From NCBI GenBank assembly GCA_012845835.1, contig JABAKD010000002.1:7620603-7684602 (forward strand): DNA of 64,000 nt, in the 5' to 3' direction. Positions 23,401 through 35,400 of this stretch are shown here, piece after piece. Below the pieces are notes generated by a model that was not told where the DNA came from, did not search any database, and saw nothing but the letters and a program-made list of their open reading frames with translations. This DNA comes from Undaria pinnatifida. Taxonomy: Eukaryota > Sar > Phaeophyceae > Laminariales > Alariaceae. Position 1 is the stretch's first letter. Every line of letters starts with the position of its first letter. The position numbers and the translations under genes are program-made.

Positions 23401-26400
23401 CACGACCCCTAACCCCGCCTTCCTTGGAAAGCGTCCCCATTCTACCGCCTCCTGCTTAATGCTGACTGGCTCTGTTAGGATCTCGGCCATCGTCCCATCC
23501 CATGCCCCAGCTTTCGTCGGCACGGCTGTCATTGATGTTCGCCTCCCGCCCCCGTAGCCGCCGACAAGCTGGGACCTACCGCCACCCCCGCCGGTGCTTT
23601 CCCTTCTGTTTGGCGCAGATCTTGACTCAACATGACTGTCACCACCACGAGCACCAACACCAACACCAACAACATCACCACCACCACCACCACCGCCACC
23701 ACCACCACCACCACCACCACCACCACCACCACCACCACCACTACCACCACCAACACCAACACCACCATCACCCCTAGCGGGTGGTAAAAGAGCAGGACGA
23801 GTAAAATTCCACAAGGCCCAGTCTGGGCAACCCTTGGCAGCAGCGACTACGAGTGCCATGGCGTGAACTGGGCTAGCATCAGTCAGGAAGCGTCGCAGTT
23901 TCTCTCGCGCCCGACGTTTGTCGTTCCGTTCCTCTAGATCGCTTTCACTCTCGCTGCTGCTGCTGCCGCTGATGCTTTCGCTGCTGCTGTTGCTGCTGCT
24001 GTCGGTACTGCTGCTGCTGCTGCTGCGTCTGTGGAATATTTCGTCCCCTACCCCCTCCTTCCCGTCCCCCTCCTCACCCCCCTCCCACTCTTCCTTCACC
24101 TCGGACAAGCGCTGCCGTCGCTTAGATCTCGCTCCCCCACCCCAAAAACCACCAACAACAGCACGACCATCACCACCACTACCAACCGCACTACCACCAA
24201 CACTAACACCGCCATCATCGCCGCCACCACCACCGCCATCATCGACGCCACCACCACCGCCACCATCACCATTCGAAACTGCAGCCGTGACAGCAACCGC
24301 ATCGGTGTGAGTTCGGGTGGGAGGGGGAGAAACACAAGAAAGAGAATGAAGAGGAAGGGGAGAGGGTGGGAAAGGCGGGCGGGAAGAGGGGGAGGGGAAG
24401 GGGGTAGAATCAACAATGGGGTACATAACGAAAAAAAATGGAGAACGCAGCCGCCCCAGCTTCTTTCTTGGGTAACTCGCGTTCCTCATTCACTTCGATC
24501 ACCGCTAACAACGCCACTGCCACCGCCACCACCCACCGCCTCAACCGTCACAACCACCAACACCACCCACACCATCAACAACATACACCAACAAACACAG
24601 CACCATCAAAGCCAACACCGCCAACACCAACATCAAGACTATCACACCACCACAAAAACCACAAAACAAAAAACACAAAACACAAACGCATCACCATTAA
24701 CGCAACACCAACACCACCGACACCACCGCTAGCCACCACAACGCCACCAACACCACCACCCCAACAGAAGTGCCATCCCCATTAATGCGCCCCCCCCCCC
24801 CCCCCTCCCATCACAACCGCTCATTTTCCCTTCCGTGCTCACCGCTCCCTTCCAGACTCTCAAGCATCCCCAATACCAACAATCACCAACACCAACCATC
24901 ACCAACACCAACACCAACCGTCACCAACACCAACCGTCACCAACACCAACCGTCCCCAACATCAACCATCACCAACACCAACCATCACCAACACCAACCA
25001 CTACCCCACCCCTCACTCTCACCCCCCCATCCCCAACCCGCACCCGCCGCCCCCCACCCCGCCCCCCATCCTACCTGGCGCAATTTTTTTTTTTTTATCC
25101 TCCGGCGGATGGGGAAAAATAAAGCTTTAGCTCACCACACTTCCACGTATTTTCATACACGTCGTGTGTCGATTTAACTCAGTTGCTTTCGCAGCCCAAC
25201 GCTAGCTGGCTAATATTCCCCAACTCCAGCATCACCACTCCCTTCCCGAATTTCCACCAACATCAACACCAACCACCAACAACCACCACCACCATCAACC
25301 CATCCCTCCCGTCACCAACACCACCAGCACCACTGCTAGCTATCAAAACACCACCGGAACCACAGCCGCCACAGTACCATCACTACCTTCACCCGCCCGA
25401 AACCCCCACCACGACCCTACCTGGCGCAATCTTCTCTCCCTTCAGCAACACCACTTCCTTCCCGACCCCCCCCCCCCCCCGCCAACCTCTCACCCCCCCC
25501 CCCCCCCCCTACCATATCTCCCATCCCCACGCTCATCCTTCCTGGAGCAATGTTTTTTCCCCCCAGCACCACCACTGCTCGTTCTCCGAACCCTCCCCCG
25601 TCCACCCCGACCCTCGCTCAAAAATGTCCAATAGCAGTCCGTAGAGAACGAGTCCCTGGCGCGGGCATATGACCAAAGCCTTCATCACTCACATGTAGTG
25701 GATAGGGCATCAGCGACATCTTTCCATTGCCGTCATTAGACCTGTTTACCAACAAAAGGTATGCGTCCGAGTTCGTCGATAAAAATGCTCGCCGACTTCC
25801 GTTAGAAGAATCTCCGGGGCGCACCCCTCGCCACTCGACAAGTGTCTAGGAATACAAAAACCTTCGAGCCTTCTTTTTCCCGGGGATACCGGGATTCGAA
25901 CCCGCGCACACCAGGCTCAGAAGCGGGCAGTCTATCCGTTAGACCACTGAGTCACGTGAGCTCAGTGGGTAGTACTATACAACCAACAATGTTAGCCCCC
26001 CGCCACGATGGTGACTCAGTAGCCCAGTGGGTACTGCTACGTATCAAACAGTATTAGCCCGCCGCCACTATCACACTTGATGCAATGTTGTTCCCATCCT
26101 CCATCACCATCCCCTTCCCGAGCCTCGACCACCACCCACATCAGCCACCAACACCAACCGCCAACACCATCATGAACCATCGCCGACACCCACTATCACT
26201 CAAGGGTCGTTCTAATGAACGAACGCAAAAATAAAACACGATTCTTGGCAAAAAAAACATTACGACTCCCAACATTTCGATCATGAAAATGTCACGTTTT
26301 CAGCAGGAAAAATCACGGTGTTTTTGGTCAGGAATTCTAGACATAATTTTTACACGGACTTTATTTTAAAACTGTCCAAAATCAGGATTCCTGACAAATG

Positions 26401-29400
26401 CCACGATTTGTGAAGAACTGCACTTCTTTCTTTGTCACGATTCCCGACACGTTTCGTGTTCGCTAGGAATGAATGACCCCAACACTAACCACCAACACCA
26501 GCCACCACCACAAACAATCATCACCAACACCAACCATCACCAACACCAACCACCACCGACACCAACCACCACCAACACCAGCCACCACCAACACCAATCA
26601 CCACCAACACCAGCCACCACCAACACCAACCGCCACCAACACCAACCACCACCAACACCAAACACCACCAACACCAACCACCACCAACACCAACCACCAC
26701 CAACACCAACCGCCACCACCACCACCACCAACCACCAACAACACAAACCACCACCAACACCAACACCAACACCAACCACCCCAAACACCAACCACCACCA
26801 ACACCCACCACCAACAACCACCACCAACACCAACACCAACCACCGCCAACACAAACCACCACCAACACCAACCAACACCAACAAAAACCACCAACACCAA
26901 CCAACACCAACACCAACCACCCACAACACCAACCAACACCAACACCCACCACCACCAACACCACCACCAACCACCAACAACACAAACCACCACCAACACC
27001 AACCAACACCAAACTATTCCCCTCGCTCGACATCGCAATTTCCTGCTCGAAACCTCAACGGGGTGGCGATGGAGCCAACCGTAGCACGGTTAAAGGGTGG
27101 CAGACGCAGCAGACGCAGCAAAACGCATCTCAACCACCCCCCCACCCCAAACACCCACCACCACGAACCACCACCACCACCACCAACGAACAGGACAACG
27201 TCCCCTCGACATCGCAGTTCCTATCCCGAACTTCAACGGGGGTCGCGGTGGACCCAGCCAGAGCAAGGTTAAGGGGTAGCAGACAGAGCAGACCCAGCAG
27301 ACGCAGCATTACGCACTTCAACCACCCCACCCCAACCACTCCCCCCCCCCCACCGGCTCCCAACTACCAATACCAGGGTTTTTCATGGGTCAAGACCCGG
27401 CCCGCGGATCCGGACACGAGGTTTCCAAAAACTTGCGGGTCGAGTCGGGGTCTGGTCAAGAAAAAGACGAAATCTCACGAGTCGGCTCCAAGCATCACGG
27501 ATCGGGTCAGGCCACCATGACCCGACGCGATCCCCACGACCTGATTCATCCCATAAAAAATACCAGATTAATACCAACACGAAGATAACTAGAACATTAT
27601 TCCCCTCCCACCAATCACCACCGCCCGCCAGACCCCCCCTCAACCCCCACCCCCCCCTCCCCTCATTATGCACAACAAAACCAACTTATTATACCTGGAA
27701 AATATTCCCTTCCCCTCATCACCACTCCCTACCCGACCCTTAGCGGGGTTAGAGGTCGACCCGTAGCAGAGGTTAGGGATAGCAACCAAAAGCAAGCGCG
27801 GCATTACCTACCTGAACCACCACCCCCCCCCCAACCCCCATCCCTCCCCGCCACCCCCCGCTACCTCATCCAACGCCCCTCTCCACAAAATAAATAAACA
27901 TGTCCATTCGAAGCTGTCATCCATACGCAAGAAAGTACGAGCAAGGTGCGGAAATCCGCCTCACAAGTGATTCTTAGCAGGATGCAGCTCACCCTTCATG
28001 CGGCTCGCCGCACATCCCACGGTACTTTGCGCTCGGTGCACGCGATGTCTGCCCGGTCCGCCAAAACCCGACGTGCTTCGTCCCGGTACTGCAGGGGTGC
28101 GAGGGTCTACGGCCTTTTACGACTACGGCTATGCACGAAGTGAGAACACTCCCCCCCCCCCCAACACCAACACCACCACGGACACGTCTACAGTAGTCCA
28201 TTATCCCCTTCCTCTATCACCAACCTCTTCCACACCCCGCTCAGCCCCCATCCCCACCCCCCCCCCGGCCCCTCATTACAATACCATCAAGATACCAGGC
28301 ACGTCATCCCCTTCCTTCACCACCTCCCCTTTCCCGAACCTCAACCACCACCACCACCACTAGCCACCCCCCGCCTTGCTGAAAGTGAAGGGTGATGCGA
28401 TACAAGTAGCACTTTTCGGCTGAAACTTTTTTTTGTTTCATCCTCCGGCGGATTGGGAAAAAAAAAAACTCAAGCTCACCACACGCTTCCACTTATTCGT
28501 ATACCATGGTATACCGTACATACACGTCGTGTGTCAGTTAAACCCAATCGCAATTCGCAATCCAGAGGCGAATCGGCAGGACACGTTTTCCGCATGACTG
28601 GGTTAGGTTAGGTTATAACCCTTTTCGCACCGTAGTCCCGGCATGGGGACAAAACACTTGGAGTTAGACTGGGAAAATTTTAGGTGTTGGAAACGGGTTA
28701 TAACCCTTTTAGCACCGCAGTCCCGACAAGGGGAAAAAATACTTGGATTTAGAGTAAGAAAAATTTAGAAGCTGGAAACGGGTTATAACCCGGAAAATCG
28801 TCGGAACTTCACTTTTGATTTTTCATCCATTTAACCCCCAAAAATCGTCGGAACTTCACCCTTCATTTTCATCCATGTTTTTCGTTGTATATACCTGCGC
28901 AGGCAATGAGGGTTTTTTTTTTTTGCATCGAATACGAGCACTTTCAGTTTTCCTCCAAAATCAGGTTTCGGGTAAAAAAAAACAACGAGAATTCCTCAGG
29001 TGAAACGCCTCAGAAAAAATAAAATGGCGTACCTCTACCGAAGCGTTCGTGGAATGACGCGTGCTACGATAAAAGTATTAAGGTATACCCCTTTTTGGCT
29101 GAAACGGTTTCTGAACGACGCGGCTCCTTAACCCAAAATCGTCGGAGAAATAAATAAATAATGGGCCATTTTTTTGTTGTGCGTGATGATTCTCGTTGTG
29201 TGCCGAGGCCATAAGATATTTCATCCCGCGCGTAACAGTTTTTGAATTTCATCCAAATCAGTCTTTGGGGGGGTCATGTCTTAAGCTCCCTAATTGAGGA
29301 ATCTCGGGAAAAAAAATGGTGCACCTCTACTGCAGCGTTCGTCGAATACTAACGCCAACACACCTGCTACGTTGTTTCCCTCTCCCGCTAAGGTCACGCC

Positions 29401-32400
29401 CTTCCCGAACCTTAGCGGGGCTGGCGGTGGGGCCGTGGCAGGGTTAGGGGTGGCAGCTGCAGAAGACGCGGCGCTAGCCACCCCAAATCGAGATAACGCC
29501 TCCACGGCAGATATAACAGTGGGAGGCATGCCTAGGCCATCTGCAAAGCGACGGGCTACCGCGGGGGTGTTGAGGGGAGGGAGCTGGGGGGGAGAGGGGG
29601 AGAGGGAGGGAGGGAGGGAGGGAGGGAGGGAGGGAGGGAGGGAGGGAGGGAGGGAGGGAGGGAGGGAGGGAGGGAGGGAGGGAGGGAGGGAGGGAGGGAG
29701 GGAGGGAGGGAGGGAGGGAGGGAGGGAGGGAGGGAGGGAGGGAGGGAGGGAGGGAGGGAGGGAGGGAGGGAGGGAGGGAGGAGGGAGGGAGGGAGGGAGG
29801 GAGGGAGGGAGGGAGGGAGGGAGGGAGGGAGGGAGGGAGGGAGGGAGGGAGGGAGGGAGGGAGGGAGGGAGGGAGGAGGGGGAGGGAGGGAGGGAGGGAG
29901 GGAGGGAGGGAGGGAGGGAGGGAGGAGGGAGGGAGGGAGGGAGGGAGGGGGGAGGGAGGGAGGGAGGGAGGGAGGGAGGGAGGGAGGGAGGGAGGGAGGG
30001 AGGGAGGGAGGGAGGGAGGGAGGAGGGAGGGAGGGAGGCAGGGAGGGAGGTGAGGAGGGAGGGAGAGAGGCAGAGCTAGTGCTGGTGTTGTTGATGTTGA
30101 AGGTATTGGTGTGTTGGTGGTGTTGGTATTGGTGATGTAGTGGTGTTGGTATTGATGATATAGTGGTGTTGGTATCACACAACCAAAGGACGACGCAGGA
30201 ACGACGAACGTATAGGCTTGACATCAACGCTATTGGAGCCTGTTTCTCTTATCCTTTCTGGGTACCTCTTCCCTCCCCCCTGCGTTCTCGTTTCCCTCTT
30301 TAGCTAGTTCCATTCTTTTCTTCCTTTTCATTTTTTCTTTTTTGCCATCCTTTTCCTTTTTCCCTTGCAAACAGTCTGGTGCGCTGGCTTGCATATGCAT
30401 ATGTACCATTTTGATTTTTTTGCCTAGTCCGTCCCTTTTTCTCCGCCGGCGCAGAGTTTTTTGGTGTGCTTTCTTCTGCAATGCGATCAGACTACCCGTC
30501 GGTATATTATCAGCCGTGTGCCGGGCTCATGGGACGTCCGTGGCGCGAGCTATGGCCGCGGAAAGCCGCCGAGACTGGCTCTATTTCGCGGGGTATGAGA
30601 CACTTCTGTCCCCGGGCAACCACACACTAGACGTATTTAAGCCTCGAGGTTAGGTCTTAAGTACTTCCAACTGGAAGAGCTAGGCCATTCGATATTTCGA
30701 CCTTAAACGCATAAAAAAAACAATATATGTCTAAAACTCGAAATAGTGGTCTCTTTCAGTACGCATAAAAAGAAAAGCCGAGGAAAGATCAAACTACTTG
30801 AAAATAGACTATGATATTTCTGCACTACTCCAGACGCAGATGGCAAGACGAGGATTTATGTCATGAGTCAGCACATGAGTGGGTGGAAACTTCGAGAAAG
30901 ACCCTCCCCTGCCCATGCTGTGCGAGCTTGAACAAACGGCCAAAACAAATAACTGGTGCCTGGCAAAAACATTGAGTGCTTCGTACTCCATACTCGCTTC
31001 ATATGTAGGATACCTCGCAGGCGTCTGCCGCCTTCGGTGTGCCTCAGTGTGGCAGTCAGTACAGCAGCACAGCAGGACTGGCCCTCAACCCGGTTCAATT
31101 TCCACCCTCGAAATGTAGGCATCCGTCTGATGTTTCCTCGAGCTTTTGTCGTCTGAAATGCTGTTGTTTGCTGGAAAATACTCGGAAAATTGCTTCAAAT
31201 ATGCACTTGGGCCAAAATGTGCCCAAGTGCATATTTTGGGAAAATCCACATCTCACCGTGGTCTGCCGTGGTCGTTAGGTCGGTAAAATAGACCTATTTT
31301 GTAGACATTTAAAACACGATAGGGCTTAATTTGGTTTAGAGCCTAAAATATAGGCATATCGTCAGGCTTAAATACGTCTACTACACACACGGTGGAACTT
31401 TAGTCCTCGCACGTACATCGGGGTGGCATCAAAATGTATTTGCGAGAGAATTTTCCCGCACTGCTAGACGCGGGCGCGGTGTATATGTACCCGCTGCAAC
31501 GACGTGAACTATGTCATTACTGTGAGTTCTCCCTCACAATTGACACGGTGGTTACCATACAGCAGTAGCGAAACCTGTATACAGTAGGGCTCCCGGTTTA
31601 GCGGTTCCCTGTTTAGCGGTTGGACCCGATTTAGCGGTTCAAAATTCTGCTGACACCGCGGTACCCCGCTTTAGCGGTTGTACAACCGCTAAATCGGATT
31701 GTTACCGGTTTAGCGGTTGTTTGGGGTCATTTCGGCTGGAATAGCGGTTGTGTACATACCCCGGGGAACGACGGGTCACTTTCTGCTGCAAACCTCGCCG
31801 GCACTCATACACACTTTCACAGCAGTATACAAACGGCCTACCCACTGCGGTTCGCAGCTACCCGTTCAAGGCGAAGATGTCCTTTCTCGCAGCGCATGCC
31901 TCTAGGCCAGCAAGGCAGACGGATATCCGCGCCATGTTTTCTAAGACGTAGTCGAGTGTACAGCAGTACTCTCCGAGGTTCCTGTAGAGTACGAAGTGTG
32001 AAGTACGAGTACACCACACTTTTTTTGTTTTGTGTTTCCTTAGAGTGTTTCAAGTCCAAACTCCGGGGCACACGCTGCGGTTTGTAGCAAGACGAGCAGG
32101 AGCGTACAGCAGTAGAAGGGGGGTTCCAGCAGGTGTTATGTGCACGTACAGTATGTTACCCGGATGCGGGTACACACAGGTGGTGGTTCTCTTCGCGATG
32201 CTTGATACGTTTCACCTAAGTTTTAATGTCTATCCCGCACTACCGCTGCTGTATTCGTACTACTGGTCCCGCGGCAATCATGCTGTACTGCTATATTCAG
32301 CAACCACATATGACGCTATCTAGTTTTGATCGCAATGGCAACGCTACTTTCATTCCCAGTATATGGGCTTTTACCCGGTTTAGCGGTTGTAAACCGCTAA

Positions 32401-35400
32401 ATTGGGACCCAGAATAGCGGCTATTAACCGCTAAACCGGTTTACCGGGCGGTCCCGGTTTAGCGGTTATTTCGCCCTTTGGCACTAGGGACCGCTAAACC
32501 GGGACCCCTACTGTAAAGAGATATAAAGTAGCAACACAACCCAAGAAAAAGTAACGATGTGCACACAACAGACCATATCGGCAACAAACATCGGTATAAG
32601 CACGCGGGGAAAAATACTGGACACAGAAAACAAACAACAAATTGACACCAATGATTCCTCTAACAGCAGCGACAGCAGTACAAACCCATCAGACAGCGAA
32701 AATGATCAAGACAACAACAGCGGCAACAATAACAATTCTGGTCAATGGTCCATTATTCCCGAGATTGGTGATGGTGCATGTTTATTAAGATGTATCTCGC
32801 GTCGTGTGCACAACAACCCAGCTTTACATCACATCGTCCGTGCACATATTATTATTGCCCACATCACAACCAATTTGTACACCGTTATCCCAGGATCAGG
32901 TTTCAACACTTTCCACGACAGCATCTTAGCTGGAGCAAATCAAGGTCATGTAGATAATAAAGAATCGTTTGTCGGTGTAGACAATATATTTTTCTGAACG
33001 GAACAAACAACGCCAACGTGCCCGAAAAAGTTCCGTTTGTCTTGCAAAGTTCCGTCAGCAGCACCACCAGCAAGCAGCACGTAGTCCATAGACTCTAAGT
33101 TTACTGTGAGTTCTCCCTCACAATTGACACGGTGGTTACCATACAGCAGTAGCGAAACCTGTATAAAGAGATATAAAGTAGCAACACAACCCAAGCAAAA
33201 GTAACGATGTGCACACAACAGACCATATCGGCAACAAACATCGGTATAAGCGCGCGGGGAAAAATACTGGACACAGAAAACACACAACAAATTGACACCA
33301 CCAATGATTCCTCTAACAGCAGCGACAGCAGTACAAACCCATCAGACAGCGAAAATGATCAAGACAACAACAGCGGCAACAATAACAATTCTAGTCAATG
33401 GTCCATTATTCCCGAGATTGGTGATGGTGCATGTTTATTAAGATGTATCTCGCGTCGTGTGCACAACAACCCAGCTTTACATCACATCGTCCGTGCACAT
33501 ATTATTGCCCACATCACAACCAATTTGTACACCGTTATCCCAGGATCAGGTTTCAACACTTTCCACGACAGCATCTTAGCTGGAGCAAATCAAGAACTTG
33601 TGGAAGTCGCTGGATCTCAACCTACTACATATTCGAGTGTTGAAGAGTATCTCCACTTCATGTCACAGCCTTACGCATATGCTACAAACGTAGAATTAGT
33701 TGCTGCCACGCAGTTATACGGAGTGGACTTTCGAATAACTTATCACACCGAGCCTCAGCAATATCCCAACCCTCCCCCTCCAAAAGTCTGTGATATCTTA
33801 TTATATTATCCACATTCTTTCCACTACGCATCCCTCCGATATAAACCTTCTGCATAAATACTTCATCATCATCAGTTGTAGTCATTCGACTTGCGTCGCC
33901 CCCGGGAGGCACGTGTCCACCTCCCGAAGGGGAACCTTGTACCATATATGACAGTGATAGTGTTAGTGTTAGTGTATAACACGCCCCCCTGATATGAAAT
34001 GCTGAGCCGGTTTCCTCCGAAACCAGCGCGGCACGAACAACAACGGACAACAACGGGGGTGGCTTTGGTTGGGAGGATGTCGTCCAGATCTCCCCATAGA
34101 CGTGTGTCGCTCGGGGTCTAGACTCTACCGGTAGTCGAGAAATCGGCATGCGAAACTCGTCCGAGGGGGTGTGCGAAACTCGTCCGAGGGGGTGTGCTAT
34201 ACATCGTCACATACGGTACGTTTTGCCCTCGCGTTCATTGCGGTTGATATTGCATGGACCAATAACCTTGCCGTATGCGCAATGTGTATCTATGTTGTTT
34301 TCGACCACAGGGCTGGTCTCTCCAAGAGGTACCTGCACGGATACTGGTTGTGCTGGATGTAGCTGGGTGGAGATATCAGTTCGTCGTCAAAAACACACAC
34401 ATCGGTTTGCCTTGTAGATATTTTCGTGAAGGCGGTGGTGTCGATGGTGATGGTGTTGGAAGTTGAAAAAAAAACTGGAAGAAAAACGAACAACAGCGAC
34501 CTACCTCCAGCCCCAGGAGTCCGGCGGTTCGGTCAGCCAAGCGGGCCACTTGATCCGAGGAGGGCACAGAACGCGGCACAAAGAAGCTCCGCGCCACCCC
34601 GAGACCTGCGCTCACCGACGGCGGCAGTCGCTGCAAAAAACACGGCGAAAGGTTCCGCGAATCGGGTGCACAAATCATCATCCGCATCTGGTATTGCTCC
34701 GCAAACCTTCGCAAAAGCTATTTTACCCCGGAAAAAAAATCGCAAGTTTCATGGTTGATCCGCAAAAAAAATCTCAACGTAAGGCAGGCCAGGTAGGACT
34801 CCTCTAAATCCATCGCACCACGTCCACCACCATCAGGAGCGGGGAGCGCGACCACTTGCTAAAAAGTGTACAAGCTTTCTCCTTCAGGACGTGGTTGATT
34901 GGCTTGAAATCCCGGGGGGTTCCCGAGCACAAAAAAAAAAGGGCGCACGGGGGGGGGCGGGGGGGGGGACAACGGAAAACCAAGCGAAAAAACAATAGCT
35001 TCCTGCTGCCCGTAAAGTAACACCGACCAGCCCAGACGAAGCGATCGTTTAGTCTACACCAAAAAAAGTAAAAGCTTGAAATGTTCCACGAATTGTCCCG
35101 CAGATTTTGGTAACACAAAACTGCGAATCCTTCCGATCATAAATTACCCCGCATAAACCATCACCGTGAGGCATCTCGCGCGCATTTTTGCGGGAAACAA
35201 CGCGGCCACCTTCTCCTTCGGGATGTGGTTGGCTGGCTTGAAATCTCGGGGGTTTCCCAAGCATGGAGGAAAAAAACGGGGTGGGGGGGACAACTGAAAG
35301 CCAAAGAAAAAAAAAAGGCACCCGCCAGGATAGTAACGCCGCCCAGTCCAGACAGGCTTATCGCTTAGCCTACATGCGAAAAAAAAAGAGCTTAAAACGT

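Larger units (their letters stand above)
24430..29363 (-). repeat. intron array of exon-5 end copies and CCA minisatellite
   Basis: The 5-kb intron between exons 5 and 6 is built mostly of alternating blocks. One is a relative of the exon-5 3' end (minus-strand TTCGGGAAGGG... followed by CCAG|GTA-like donors). The other is a CAACACCAAC/CACCAAC minisatellite. Exon-end copies are seen near 25070, 25230, 25416-25480, 25535-25600, 26090-26140, 27026-27070, 27204-27260, 27707-27790 and 28285-28345. The one at 27707 keeps CCAG|GTATAA, and that at 25440 keeps CCAG|GTAGGG. SINE, MITE and R1 insertions interrupt it. Confidence 0.6.
31517..32944 (+). repeat. left copy of a 494-bp duplication, split by a transposon
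   Basis: Apart from the 934-bp insertion (element plus one TA), this segment matches 33101-33594 with few differences (two 3-bp indels that cancel in length). It carries the OTU promoter region and about the first 128 codons. Homology ends after GGAGCAAATCAAG in both copies. Confidence 0.95.

Noticed and set aside
25880-25957. Functional tRNA gene
   Set aside because: The A and B boxes are present but the acceptor and anticodon stems do not pair.
26469-27272. 267-codon His/Gln/Pro/Thr ORF
   Set aside because: Wholly CACCAAC minisatellite, open in several frames on both strands.
29294-30079. 261-codon Gly/Arg/Glu ORF and opposing Pro/Ser/Leu ORFs
   Set aside because: The (GGGA)n array is open in several frames; only the segment 29364-29583 on the minus strand has independent support.
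30342-30653. Plus-strand exon with RRDWLYFAGYETLL
   Set aside because: It has an acceptor-like start but no partner exon, no family resemblance, and an immediate stop. Kept only as a note.
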